A stretch of 64,000 nt of DNA from Rufibacter radiotolerans. Lineage in GTDB: Bacteria > Bacteroidota > Bacteroidia > Cytophagales > Hymenobacteraceae. The translations under genes were made by a program, and so were the position numbers. The stretch spans positions 3,067,001 through 3,131,000 of the forward strand of contig NZ_CP010777.1 in assembly GCF_001078055.1 (NCBI RefSeq), given 5' to 3'. The notes under the pieces are model-generated. The model was not told the DNA's origin and made no database searches. It saw only the letters and a program-made list of their open reading frames with translations. Below are positions 1 to 7,625 of the stretch, piece by piece (positions within the stretch are counted from its first letter, which is position 1; each line of letters opens with the position of its first letter).

Positions 1-1
1 C

Positions 2-847
2 CAGCGGCCTAACACCGCCCTTACTTATCATGGCACCCACTCCCTGCAGCATAACCTGCGCATAGAGGCCAACATCTACCAGTGGTTTGCCAAGAATTAC
101 GCCGCTGACCTGTACCCAGACTTTTACCTGGAGGCGCACCCAGAATTTTTAACCGATTACAAAGTACTGGTACTAGCTTACCACGCCGAGTATTTCTCGG
201 AGAAAATGTACCGCACCCTCTGGGACTTGGTCTTCCAAAACGGCATTTCCCTGCTGGCCCTGGGCGGCAACCAAGTATACTGGCAGGTACGGTGGCATCA
301 GGGTTTCACCCACCTGGAATGCCAGAAAGACGGCTCTTTTTTCCAAAACGAGGCTAAACGAGGTACGCTCTGGCGCCACACCGCCCGTCCCGAGGCCCAG
401 TTGCTGGGCGCCCAATTCTCCGAGCCCGGCATGGGAACCTATGCGCCCTATCAGGTTCTGCAACCCAAGCACTGGCTCTTTGCCGGCTCGCAGGTAAAAC
501 AAGGTGGAATCTTCGGCACGGCCGGCATTGACGGTTTGCCTATCTGTGGTGATGAAACGGATAAGTCCCCCTGGAGCAGTCCCGATAATACGGTGGTCCT
601 GGCTAGAGGCCTGAACAAAAAAGCAGGAGAAGAAGGAGAAATCTACGCGGTAGAAGACCCTGCCTGGAACGGTACCGGGGGCGGAGAAATCACGTTCACG
701 GAGGTGACCGGCAAATGCGCGGTTTTGAATACCGGCTCTATCCAGAGCGGTTCAGGGCTGGGAGTAGATGGAGTTTTTACAAGGTTGGTTCAGAACTTTA
801 TGCAGCGGTATACCCATACTTCCAACGATGGTACCACCGCCGGATAA
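2..847 (+). CDS. N,N-dimethylformamidase large-subunit-like protein, 5' end cut off by window
   Basis: The frame is open from base 2, so the gene starts before the window; the internal Met at 206 is not the start. About 281 residues are visible. The stretch VLVLAYHAEYFSEKM followed by a Gly/Asn-rich turn (LLALGGNQVYW) matches the C-terminal region of N,N-dimethylformamidase beta-subunit-like proteins, in which a His-Glu-Tyr/Trp motif recurs. In Bacteroidota such domains are often parts of larger uncharacterised proteins rather than proven amidases, so substrate and reaction are unknown. The last 50 bases overlap, tail to tail, the end of the minus-strand glycosyltransferase gene. The family assignment is from motif memory only and is moderate in strength. 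Confidence 0.55.
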   Translation, partial: QRPNTALTYHGTHSLQHNLRIEANIYQWFAKNYAADLYPDFYLEAHPEFLTDYKVLVLAYHAEYFSEKMYRTLWDLVFQNGISLLALGGNQVYWQVRWHQGFTHLECQKDGSFFQNEAKRGTLWRHTARPEAQLLGAQFSEPGMGTYAPYQVLQPKHWLFAGSQVKQGGIFGTAGIDGLPICGDETDKSPWSSPDNTVVLARGLNKKAGEEGEIYAVEDPAWNGTGGGEITFTEVTGKCAVLNTGSIQSGSGLGVDGVFTRLVQNFMQRYTHTSNDGTTAG

Positions 848-1766
848 ACTGCAATGGTACCCGCTTTTGGGTAAGCACCTGTAATACTTTATAGACCGGG
901 GTGAGGCCTTGCTCTGCCTGTAAAATAGCCAGCAACTCTTCTGCCTCCTGGTAATTGGCTGTGAAATAGGCGTGCCGCGCCTCATATTTGATTCGGGTCA
1001 GCACCGCTTTTTTTTCTAGGGACGTCCTTACCAGCTTTTGGGCTTTTTGAATGACCCGCACCGTAGAGGCCAGCTGTTTGTCCCCCACCTGGTACACTTT
1101 CCTGGACAGAGAATACGGGTGAATCCGGCGTTGGCACAGCACCTGGTCCAGGAAATGGTACTGCCAGTTTCGGGAAGATCTTACCCAGAAATCAAAATCC
1201 TCATAGGCCAGTTCGGGGTCATAGCCGTTCAATTCTTCCAATACCTGCCGCCGCATCATCATGGTGGGCGGACAAATAAAATAGCGGCCCAATACTTGGG
1301 CAAACACATCTCCTTCGGCGGGCGCGGGCGTCAGTTTTCCTTGGGTGGTACGGGCGTAGAAAAATCCAAGCGACTTGGATTGTTCGTCTATTAATTCCCC
1401 ATCGGTGTACACCACGCCGTAATTGGCGGGCAAGTCTTGAAAAGCGGCGACTTGTCGGGCAACACGCTCCGGGTGCAGCACGTCATCGGTGGCGAAGTCA
1501 ATGAAAAACTCGCCCTGGCTCAGGTGGAAACCCTCATTAAAAGACGCGCAGTTGCCCTGGTTCTCAAGGTGCTTTATAAATTTTATCTGGGGAAAGCGGG
1601 TGATGTATTCTTTAATGATTTGTACGCTGGCATCGGTGCTTTTGTCATCTACCACCAGAATCTCCAAGTGAGGATACGTCTGGGCGAGCACAGAATCCAG
1701 GGCCTCGCGCAGGAAGGGAGCGTGGTTGTAGCAGAGACAGATAATAGAAACCAGCGGCGGCGTCAT
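798..1766 (-). CDS. glycosyltransferase family 2
   Basis: This 322-residue protein has a GT-A fold N-terminus: SIICLCYNH near residue 8, the nucleotide-binding VDDKSTDAS near residue 40, an acidic TDD motif near residue 93 (metal and nucleotide-sugar binding), and the YEDFDFWVR motif expected around the catalytic base. It probably transfers a sugar to a growing surface polysaccharide on the cytoplasmic face of the membrane. The start ATG overlaps the stop of the upstream flippase gene by 4 bp (ATGA), which shows a translationally coupled operon. The acceptor and donor sugars cannot be read from the sequence. The 3' end overlaps the convergent plus-strand gene by 50 bp. Confidence 0.85.
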   Translation of the reverse strand: MTPPLVSIICLCYNHAPFLREALDSVLAQTYPHLEILVVDDKSTDASVQIIKEYITRFPQIKFIKHLENQGNCASFNEGFHLSQGEFFIDFATDDVLHPERVARQVAAFQDLPANYGVVYTDGELIDEQSKSLGFFYARTTQGKLTPAPAEGDVFAQVLGRYFICPPTMMMRRQVLEELNGYDPELAYEDFDFWVRSSRNWQYHFLDQVLCQRRIHPYSLSRKVYQVGDKQLASTVRVIQKAQKLVRTSLEKKAVLTRIKYEARHAYFTANYQEAEELLAILQAEQGLTPVYKVLQVLTQKRVPLQFIRRWYHRWKYGYTAA

Positions 1767-3040
1767 GAACTAAAAAAGTAAGACCTAAACAGGAACAGGT
1801 GGAAAAGCAGGTACAGCCCGTACCGGATGGCGTGCGCCATAGGCAGACCGTCCAACCCCAGCAGCGGCATCAGCCAGGCCACCAGCGCCACATATACTAC
1901 CCCTGAGGCCAGCTGTGTGAACACGTACAGTTTTACGCGCGCCTGCACCGTAATGATGTACGACAAAACCCAGGCACTCATCTTCAGGAAATCGCCCAGC
2001 AGTTGGTAGTCCATCAGGCCACGGGCCGGCAGAAACTCTTGGTCAAACAGCAGCTGGATAAAGAAATCGCGCTGCCACCCGAAGGCCAGTAGCCCCATTC
2101 CCAATACCGGCACCAGCAAAAACAGCACGCTTCGCACATACTCCTTGAGCTCCTGCGGTTGTGGCAATAGCGCGGCAATGCGGGGGTAATATACCATGCC
2201 CAGCACCGACACATACACCATGGTGTAACTGTCTGATATTTTGGCCACCGACTGCCAGAGGCCAGTCTCATGCAGGGAGAATTGCTGAATGGCCAATTCC
2301 CGCACCACAAAATCCACCAGCTTGGCGCCCACCAAGGTAGACAAGGCCATCACCAGAAACTTGCCCAGTTCCCGCCCCACACCTTTGGGTATTTTCAATT
2401 GCCAGCCCGGGATTAGGTTCTTCTGGAAAATAACCGCCAGCCCCACCAGCCCGCTCACCGACTGGCCCGTCAGAAACAAGACCAAGGCCGTCATCACCTC
2501 TACCCTTCCTACGGCCCACCAGGTTACGGCAATGCTCACCAGACTAGTCAACAGACTCAGCCACACATACGGCCGCAGAGCCTGCCGCGCCAGCAACACC
2601 GATAGCCAGAACAACTGCAGCAGCAAGAGCACAAAAAGCCCTAGCACCAGCCATAGACTCAGCGATGAGCTTTCGCGTAACAGCTCTTCACCAAAGCGCT
2701 CCAGAAAGAAGGAAGGAAACAGCAAAACGCCCACCAAAGCGATTAGAAAGGTAAGCGCGTTCAGGAAAAGTCCGGCCCAGAAAAAAGAACGGTAAGATTG
2801 GCTCTGCGGACCGCTCTGTGCCAGGTGCCGGATGAGGCCCACGTTGATGCCGCTGTTGGGCAGGGTGGTGAGCAGGGCAATCAGGTTCTGGAAGTGCGCC
2901 AGTAGCGTAATACCGTTGGGCCCGTAATAAACGGCGAACAACTTATTGATAAGCAGCGAACTGCCGGCCCGGGACACGGTGGAGAGCCCTGACCAAACCG
3001 AATTCCCCAGAAATTGCCGCATGTGCTGCTTTCGCGCCAT
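1763..3040 (-). CDS. Wzx-type polysaccharide flippase (MOP superfamily)
   Basis: This is a 425-residue polytopic membrane protein with about 12 hydrophobic segments and an N-terminus typical of O-antigen and polysaccharide translocases (SVWSGLSTVSRAGSSLLINK, then a YYGPNGI loop). It would flip lipid-linked oligosaccharide across the inner membrane. The longest frame begins at 3139, but that extension (33 residues) is encoded by an intergenic palindrome at 3104-3145 and low-quality sequence, so I chose the ATG at 3040 (MARKQHMRQF); 3022 is a second option. It follows the transaminase gene and is coupled to the GT2 gene by a 4-bp overlap. The context supports export of a glycan containing an amino sugar. 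Confidence 0.85.
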   Translation of the reverse strand: MARKQHMRQFLGNSVWSGLSTVSRAGSSLLINKLFAVYYGPNGITLLAHFQNLIALLTTLPNSGINVGLIRHLAQSGPQSQSYRSFFWAGLFLNALTFLIALVGVLLFPSFFLERFGEELLRESSSLSLWLVLGLFVLLLLQLFWLSVLLARQALRPYVWLSLLTSLVSIAVTWWAVGRVEVMTALVLFLTGQSVSGLVGLAVIFQKNLIPGWQLKIPKGVGRELGKFLVMALSTLVGAKLVDFVVRELAIQQFSLHETGLWQSVAKISDSYTMVYVSVLGMVYYPRIAALLPQPQELKEYVRSVLFLLVPVLGMGLLAFGWQRDFFIQLLFDQEFLPARGLMDYQLLGDFLKMSAWVLSYIITVQARVKLYVFTQLASGVVYVALVAWLMPLLGLDGLPMAHAIRYGLYLLFHLFLFRSYFFSS

Positions 3041-3103
3041 GGTGCAAACTACGAAGAAATTAGAGGAATCTATGATTTGGCACTGCTGGGCTGGTATAGG
3101 TTT

Positions 3104-3145
3104 CCCGTTTTGAGGGTGTTTTCCAGAAAACATCCTCAAAACGGG
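3104..3145. repeat. GTTTT/AAAAC palindrome, copy 1
   Basis: The 36-bp core is 3107-3142, with a 3-bp symmetric flank (CCC/GGG). It lies 23 bp beyond the stop of the transaminase gene (minus strand). Confidence 0.85.
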
Positions 3146-3165
3146 ACTTTGGCCCCTGGCCTGAA

Positions 3166-4272
3166 TCAGGGAAAAAACCGCTTGATCTGATCTATCACAT
3201 ACCCCTGCTCCTCGTCTGTCATGCCGGGGAACAGCGGAAGGCTAAGGCTGGTTTGGGCCAGCCCTTCGGTGATGGGGAAATCGCCTTTCTGGTAACCCAG
3301 ATGCTGATAGGCGGGCTGCAGGTGGGGCGGCACCGGGTAGTGGATTAAGGTATGGATACCCTGCGCTTGAAGGTGGTTTTGCAAAGCATCGCGCTGGCGC
3401 GTTCTAACTACATAGAGGTGATATACATGGTCAATCTCGGCAGAGGGCACCAAAGGCAATACTATATCCCCTATGCCCGCAAGCTGCCGGGTATACTCCC
3501 CCGCCAACCGTTTCCGCTCTTGGTTCAAGGTATCCAGAACGAGAAGCTTCTCTGACAACACCGCCGCCTGCAGGGAATCCAGCCGGGAATTGATGCCGGC
3601 CAGCGCGTACTCATAGCGTCTTGACTGGCCGTAGTTGTGGTATTGCCGTACCCAGGCGGCTAAATCTGCATCTTGTGTAGTGACCGCCCCGCCATCGCCC
3701 ACGGCGCCCAGGTTTTTGGTGGGGTAAAAACTGGTGGCGTTGATCTGGCCGAAGGTGCCTATCTGATTGCCTTTATAGGTCGCCCCGTGTGCCTGCGCGA
3801 AGTCTTCTACCAGCAGCAATTTGCGTTGCGCACACAGCTGCAGTAACCCTTCCAGTTCACAGCTTTGACCGTACAGGTGAATTGGAAGCAAAACTTTGGT
3901 GCGAGACGTAATGACCGGGGCCACGGTAGCGGCTGTCATGTTATAAGTGGTAGCATCTGGCTCCGCGAAGACGGGCTTAGCTCCCACCTGCTCCACTGCA
4001 TTGATGGTGGCAATGTACCCGTTGGCAGGCACAATAACCTCATCGCCGGCGGTTACGCCCAGGGCGCGCAAGCATAATAACAAGGCGTCATACCCGTTCC
4101 CCACGCCAATCACTTCCCCGGCACCCAGGTATTGGGCAAATGCCTGCTCAAACGCCGTCACGCTGGGTCCCAGAATAAACCGGTTCCGGCGGTATTCCGC
4201 CAACAAGGCCTCTTCCACCCGCTGCTGCAGGCCTGCTGGGAAATCACGGAAGGTGTTGAAGGGAACGGTCAT
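3166..4272 (-). CDS. DegT/DnrJ/EryC1/StrS sugar aminotransferase (FdtB/QdtB-like)
   Basis: This 368-residue protein is a PLP-dependent transaminase acting on nucleotide-activated keto sugars. Visible motifs: the ILGPSVTAFE N-terminus, the VGNGYDALLL cofactor-phosphate region, VEDFAQAHGA with the PLP-pyridine Asp, and SFYPTKNLGAVGDGGAV containing the Schiff-base Lys. With an FdtA-type 3,4-ketoisomerase two genes upstream, the likely reaction is amination of dTDP-3-keto-6-deoxyhexose to the 3-amino sugar (Fuc3N or Qui3N type). It sits in a minus-strand operon: isomerase, acyltransferase-like gene, this gene, flippase, GT2. Gal versus Glc configuration of the product cannot be decided here. Confidence 0.88.
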   Translation of the reverse strand: MTVPFNTFRDFPAGLQQRVEEALLAEYRRNRFILGPSVTAFEQAFAQYLGAGEVIGVGNGYDALLLCLRALGVTAGDEVIVPANGYIATINAVEQVGAKPVFAEPDATTYNMTAATVAPVITSRTKVLLPIHLYGQSCELEGLLQLCAQRKLLLVEDFAQAHGATYKGNQIGTFGQINATSFYPTKNLGAVGDGGAVTTQDADLAAWVRQYHNYGQSRRYEYALAGINSRLDSLQAAVLSEKLLVLDTLNQERKRLAGEYTRQLAGIGDIVLPLVPSAEIDHVYHLYVVRTRQRDALQNHLQAQGIHTLIHYPVPPHLQPAYQHLGYQKGDFPITEGLAQTSLSLPLFPGMTDEEQGYVIDQIKRFFP

Positions 4273-4341
4273 CTTTTAATGTTGAAAATAGTTAAAGGCG
4301 AAGATATGGAATCAGGAATAACTTTCCGGAAAGAGGAAAAC

Positions 4342-4381
4342 CTGTTTTAAGCCCGTTTTAGCGAAAACAGCCCTAAAACAG
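4342..4381. repeat. GTTTT/AAAAC palindrome, copy 2
   Basis: Core 4344-4379, imperfect arms with 2-3 mismatches. It lies 22 bp after the stop of the minus-strand acyltransferase-like gene. Confidence 0.8.
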
Positions 4382-4401
4382 CTTCCGTCGCTTTCATAAA
4401 A

Positions 4402-5382
4402 CTAATCTTGAGCCTTTACAAAAGTAGGCTTACGGGAAGCCACGCCTCCCATGCGGTCTTTAAAGGTAAAGAGGCCGGTATAGCTTTCTTCCAATTCCTG
4501 CGGCGGGGCCGAGACGCCTAAGTCAAAGGTAGGGATGTGGTGGTGCTGGCAGTACTGGTACAAACCGGCGTTGAGAAGAATACTGGGGCTAAATGTATTG
4601 AACTTGACCGGACTGGCCGGGTACAGATGGTTTAAGATGGAAGGAGTCACCAACACCGCTATCCCTACTGCCGCCAGCTCCTGCTCCCTCCTTACGGTGA
4701 ACAATAGGTACCGATCCGGGAACAGCTGAAAATAACGGGTCAGCTGCGAAAGCGATAACGAAAGCGGTTTCTGCTTTTCCTGCCGGCACTGCTGCAGTAA
4801 AGCGTAGGCTTCAGGCAAGGACTCAAATGTCTCCTGTTGGAATGTAAAGCCCGCGGACAGGCATTTTTTTAACCGGCGGCGCGCCGAAGGATGGATGATT
4901 TCCGTGAAAGGTTCTTGGGTGACCGGAATATGGTGGTTGAGTTGGTCGTACGTTAAGCAGTACCCCTGCATCGGCAGAGCCGCCCTAAGCCATTGATTAG
5001 TTACCGGGGCATAGGCGTCTGGGCATTGTAGCCAAGTGACCTGCTGGCAGCCTAGCTGCTGGAGGTCCTGTTGAATATAGAGCAGGAACGCCTGTCCAGC
5101 CTCTTCTGGAATATCAGGGTGAAGCTGCAGTCCGCCAAACGGGGCCCGCCAGGGGGAGAATGCTTTCTCCTCTTCCACAAAGAAATAAGCCAGCCCTACC
5201 ACCAACTTCGTGTCCTTTTCCTGCAAAATGTAAGCGCGTGCATTAGGACCTTGCTGGAGGATCACATGGACGGGCTGCAGGTACAGGAACACGTCAAAAG
5301 AAAACGTTAGACGCTCTAATTCGGCCAAAGAAGTGAGGCAACGCATCTGGTACGGGCCAGTAGGCAAATGGGCAGGCATCAT
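4402..5382 (-). CDS. FemAB/GNAT-like acyltransferase in sugar operon
   Basis: This is a 326-residue soluble protein. The overall pattern resembles FemAB/BioF2-type tandem GNAT folds: a first half with GLAYFFVEEEKAFSPWRAPFGGL and a second half with a basic HPSARRRLKK segment, then AAVGIAVLVTPSILNHLYPAS and a C-terminal GLFTFKDRMGG stretch. Its start overlaps the isomerase stop by 4 bp (ATGATG context), so the two are co-translated. Between a ketoisomerase and a transaminase it most plausibly N-acylates the 3-amino sugar, the job done by the left-handed beta-helix enzyme FdtC in characterised loci. This role is inferred from position; the catalytic residues are not evident. Confidence 0.6.
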   Translation of the reverse strand: MMPAHLPTGPYQMRCLTSLAELERLTFSFDVFLYLQPVHVILQQGPNARAYILQEKDTKLVVGLAYFFVEEEKAFSPWRAPFGGLQLHPDIPEEAGQAFLLYIQQDLQQLGCQQVTWLQCPDAYAPVTNQWLRAALPMQGYCLTYDQLNHHIPVTQEPFTEIIHPSARRRLKKCLSAGFTFQQETFESLPEAYALLQQCRQEKQKPLSLSLSQLTRYFQLFPDRYLLFTVRREQELAAVGIAVLVTPSILNHLYPASPVKFNTFSPSILLNAGLYQYCQHHHIPTFDLGVSAPPQELEESYTGLFTFKDRMGGVASRKPTFVKAQD

Positions 5383-5789
5383 CTAACCGGCAGCAGCTTC
5401 TGGAAGTCTGAATAGTCCCTGATGTAGTCGGCTTCTTCATACTTAGTGGAGGTCATGCAGCACAGGATGGCGCCTTTGGAGGGTCTTACCGTAATCCAGC
5501 AAAAGGGCGGGATGTACAGGCCTTGGGTAGGCGAGGTCAGATCAAACACCTGCTTGCCGTGAGCGGTCTGGGTTCCCACCTGCACGCTGCCTTGCAGAGC
5601 CACCAGTACTTCCTGGGTAGTGCGGTGGGCGTGACCGCCGCGTTCACTGCCTTCCGGACCGCCATAGACCCAGAAAACCCGTTGCACGGCAAAGGGTAAG
5701 CCTTGCTCGTTTTGGGTGGATACCAGGGTTCCGGTTTCATCGGGTAGATGGGGGAAAGAAAGCAGGTAGGGTTCAACAGGCGTCATCAC
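5379..5789 (-). CDS. FdtA/QdtA-type dTDP-4-keto-6-deoxyglucose 3,4-ketoisomerase (cupin)
   Basis: This 136-residue cupin has the hallmark sequence of the WxcM/FdtA family: RVFWVYGGPEGSERGGHAHR, then VLVALQGSVQV, GLYIPPFCWITV and the C-terminal YEEADYIRDYSDF. The His pair in GGHAH is the active-site pair. Family enzymes convert dTDP-4-keto-6-deoxyglucose to the 3-keto isomer before transamination. Length agrees with the family. It is the first gene of the minus-strand sugar operon and overlaps the next gene by 4 bp. The epimer formed (galacto as in FdtA or gluco as in QdtA) cannot be told from the sequence alone. Confidence 0.88.
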   Translation of the reverse strand: MMTPVEPYLLSFPHLPDETGTLVSTQNEQGLPFAVQRVFWVYGGPEGSERGGHAHRTTQEVLVALQGSVQVGTQTAHGKQVFDLTSPTQGLYIPPFCWITVRPSKGAILCCMTSTKYEEADYIRDYSDFQKLLPVR

Positions 5790-5868
5790 CCGCGAAGTTA
5801 CGCAAACCTGCCCAAAATGCCGCTGGCTCCCTCCGCAGCGTTATAGGAGAGCATGTGGTTAATTTCAA

Positions 5869-5876
5869 TATCTTTG
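5869..5876 (+). promoter_or_regulatory. Bacteroidota -7 box TATCTTTG
   Basis: A perfect TAnnTTTG match 29 bp before the ATG at 5906. It falls inside the longest reading frame, which is why the downstream ATG was chosen as the start of the transporter. Confidence 0.6.
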
Positions 5877-5905
5877 CAGCCCTTTTTCCTAAGAAACCTT
5901 ACTTC

Positions 5906-6811
5906 ATGCTGTATCTGCTGCTCTGTGTTGTGTTTAACACCCTGCTGTTCTTCATCTTTAAGCTGTTCAACCGCTTTGAGGTGCGCACGTTCCAGGCTAT
6001 TGCCCTGAATTACGTGGTCTGCCTGTTAACCGGGGCCGCTTTTGATGGCAATGACGTGGCTTTGATGCTACAGCACGTGGGTGAACCATGGACCATAGCC
6101 AGCTGGGTGCTGGGCACGCTTTTCATCGGCAGCTTTTATTTGGTGGCCGTGGCCACCAACCGCATTGGGGTGGCGGCTACCTCGGTGGCCATGAAAATAT
6201 CGCTGGTGATTCCGGTGCTGTTCAGTCTATTGGTGTTGCAGAATAACGCAAAAGAATACTCGCTGCTCAATTACGTGGGCATAGGCCTGGCACTGGTGGC
6301 CGTGGTCCTGACCTCGCGCCGCAAAGCGGAGGGCACCCATTTTCCTGCCAGCCGGTGGGCGCTGGTTCTGCCGATGGTGGTGTTTCTGGCCGCCGGCCTG
6401 GGCGATGTGATCATCAACTACGCCAATGAAAAACTGATGGCCCCCGAGATGGCCGGCGCCTTTACCATGTTCACTTTCACGGCCTCGGCGGTAATTGGCG
6501 TGGTGGCGCTGCTGTACCAGGCGGTGGTGCAGAAAGTGAAGTTTGAAGGCAAAAGCCTGGTAGCCGGCCTGGCGCTGGGCATTCCTAACTACTTCTCTAT
6601 TTTCTTTCTGATTAAGGCGCTTTCGGCGTTCCAGAACGACGGGGCTTTCTTGTACCCGGTCAACAACATCGGTATCATTCTGCTGGGCACCGTGGGCGGC
6701 ATCCTGTTCTTTGGCGAGCGCCTGAGCAAGGTCAACTGGCTGGGTTTTCTGCTGGCCATTGTGGCGTTGCTGCTAATGTCTTACCAGGAACTGCGCGAAG
6801 TTCTGTTTTAG
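5906..6811 (+). CDS. DMT-superfamily (EamA-like) transporter
   Basis: This is a 301-residue membrane protein with about ten hydrophobic helices arranged as two similar halves, as in drug/metabolite transporters. The second half ends with FLYPVNNIGIILLGTVGGILFF (first 20 residues FLYPVNNIGIILLGTVGGIL) and the typical GERLSKVNWLGFLLA signature. The frame can be extended to 5855, but a -7 promoter box occupies that stretch, so I start at 5906 (MLYLLLCVVF). The substrate is unknown. The stop codon TAG lies inside a GTTTT palindrome, which supplies the last codons and probably the transcript end. Confidence 0.8.
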   Translation: MLYLLLCVVFNTLLFFIFKLFNRFEVRTFQAIALNYVVCLLTGAAFDGNDVALMLQHVGEPWTIASWVLGTLFIGSFYLVAVATNRIGVAATSVAMKISLVIPVLFSLLVLQNNAKEYSLLNYVGIGLALVAVVLTSRRKAEGTHFPASRWALVLPMVVFLAAGLGDVIINYANEKLMAPEMAGAFTMFTFTASAVIGVVALLYQAVVQKVKFEGKSLVAGLALGIPNYFSIFFLIKALSAFQNDGAFLYPVNNIGIILLGTVGGILFFGERLSKVNWLGFLLAIVALLLMSYQELREVLF

Positions 6812-6844
6812 GCCTGTTTTCCAGAAAACGGCTTAAAAACAGAA
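6801..6844. repeat. GTTTT/AAAAC palindrome, copy 3, overlaps stop codon
   Basis: Core 6805-6840 with a symmetric 4-bp flank (TTCT/AGAA). The TAG stop of the transporter (6809-6811) is formed by the first GTTTT box plus the following AG. Confidence 0.9.
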
Positions 6845-6867
6845 CTGGAAGGCTTACTACTGTTTCG

Positions 6868-6875
6868 TACTTTTG
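6868..6875 (+). promoter_or_regulatory. Bacteroidota -7 box TACTTTTG
   Basis: Perfect TAnnTTTG only 7 bp before the ATG at 6883. Transcription would begin almost at the start codon, so the mRNA may be leaderless or nearly so. Confidence 0.6.
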
Positions 6876-6882
6876 CCAGTAG

Positions 6883-7476
6883 ATGGAGGATACCTACCGC
6901 ACCATAGAAGCTCCCGTGGAGGGCCTGTACAAAGAGAAAGGCAGCAAGTTTATTGCCAGGGCCTATCCTGTGCGCTCTGAGGAAGAGGTAAAGGAGATTC
7001 TACAAGCCCTGCGCAAAGAATACTTTGACGCCCGCCACCACTGCTACGCCTACCTCCTGGGCGCCGACAAAGCCACCTACCGCGCCAATGATGACGGCGA
7101 ACCCAACCACTCGGCCGGGGACCCTATTCTGGGGCAGATCAGGTCCATGGGGCTGAGCAACGTGCTGGTGGTGGTGATCCGGTATTTTGGGGGTGTGAAA
7201 CTGGGCGTGGGCGGACTCATCCATGCCTACAAAACCGCCACGGCGGAAGCCCTGGAACAGGCTCAAGTGATAGAGCGCCACGAGACTCAGCTGTTGACCG
7301 TGCAATTTGCCTACGAGCAGATAAACGACATCATGAAAGTGGTGAAAGACCTGGACGTGCCGGTGCGAGAGCAGGATTTCAGCCTGGATTGCCGGTTGAC
7401 AGTGGAGGTGCGCACCAGCCTGGCCCCGCAGCTGGAAGCGCAGTTTGCCAAGTACGGCACGGTAGAGAAAAGCTAA
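6883..7476 (+). CDS. YigZ/IMPACT family protein
   Basis: This 197-residue protein carries the UPF0029/IMPACT signature: GSKFIARAYPV at the N-terminus, DARHHCYAYLLG, the DDGEPNHSAGDPIL motif, and VVVIRYFGGVKLGVGGLIHAY. Family length is about 200, so it is complete. Bacterial YigZ proteins are conserved and of unclear function; the eukaryotic relative IMPACT regulates the GCN2 stress kinase, which does not transfer directly. The C-terminal domain (about residues 140-197) is the DUF1949-like region. A -7 box sits immediately upstream of the ATG. Confidence 0.9.
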   Translation: MEDTYRTIEAPVEGLYKEKGSKFIARAYPVRSEEEVKEILQALRKEYFDARHHCYAYLLGADKATYRANDDGEPNHSAGDPILGQIRSMGLSNVLVVVIRYFGGVKLGVGGLIHAYKTATAEALEQAQVIERHETQLLTVQFAYEQINDIMKVVKDLDVPVREQDFSLDCRLTVEVRTSLAPQLEAQFAKYGTVEKS

Positions 7477-7485
7477 CTACCAGCT

Positions 7486-7521
7486 GTTTTGGGCCTGTTT
7501 TCCGCAAAACGGCCTTAAAAC
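7486..7521. repeat. GTTTT/AAAAC palindrome, copy 4
   Basis: All four boxes intact. It starts 9 bp after the yigZ stop. Confidence 0.9.
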
Positions 7522-7625
7522 GGAATGGACGGCCTGCCAGTAAGGGCCAGACCTCTGGGCGCGGACGCATCTCAATTAAAATACTTACGTACCTTTCGGG
7601 GCAACAAGCACCTAATCCCTTTCCC

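Noticed and set aside
3041..3139. N-terminal extension of the flippase
   Set aside because: The extension is encoded by GTTTT palindrome copy 1 and has no membrane-protein character.
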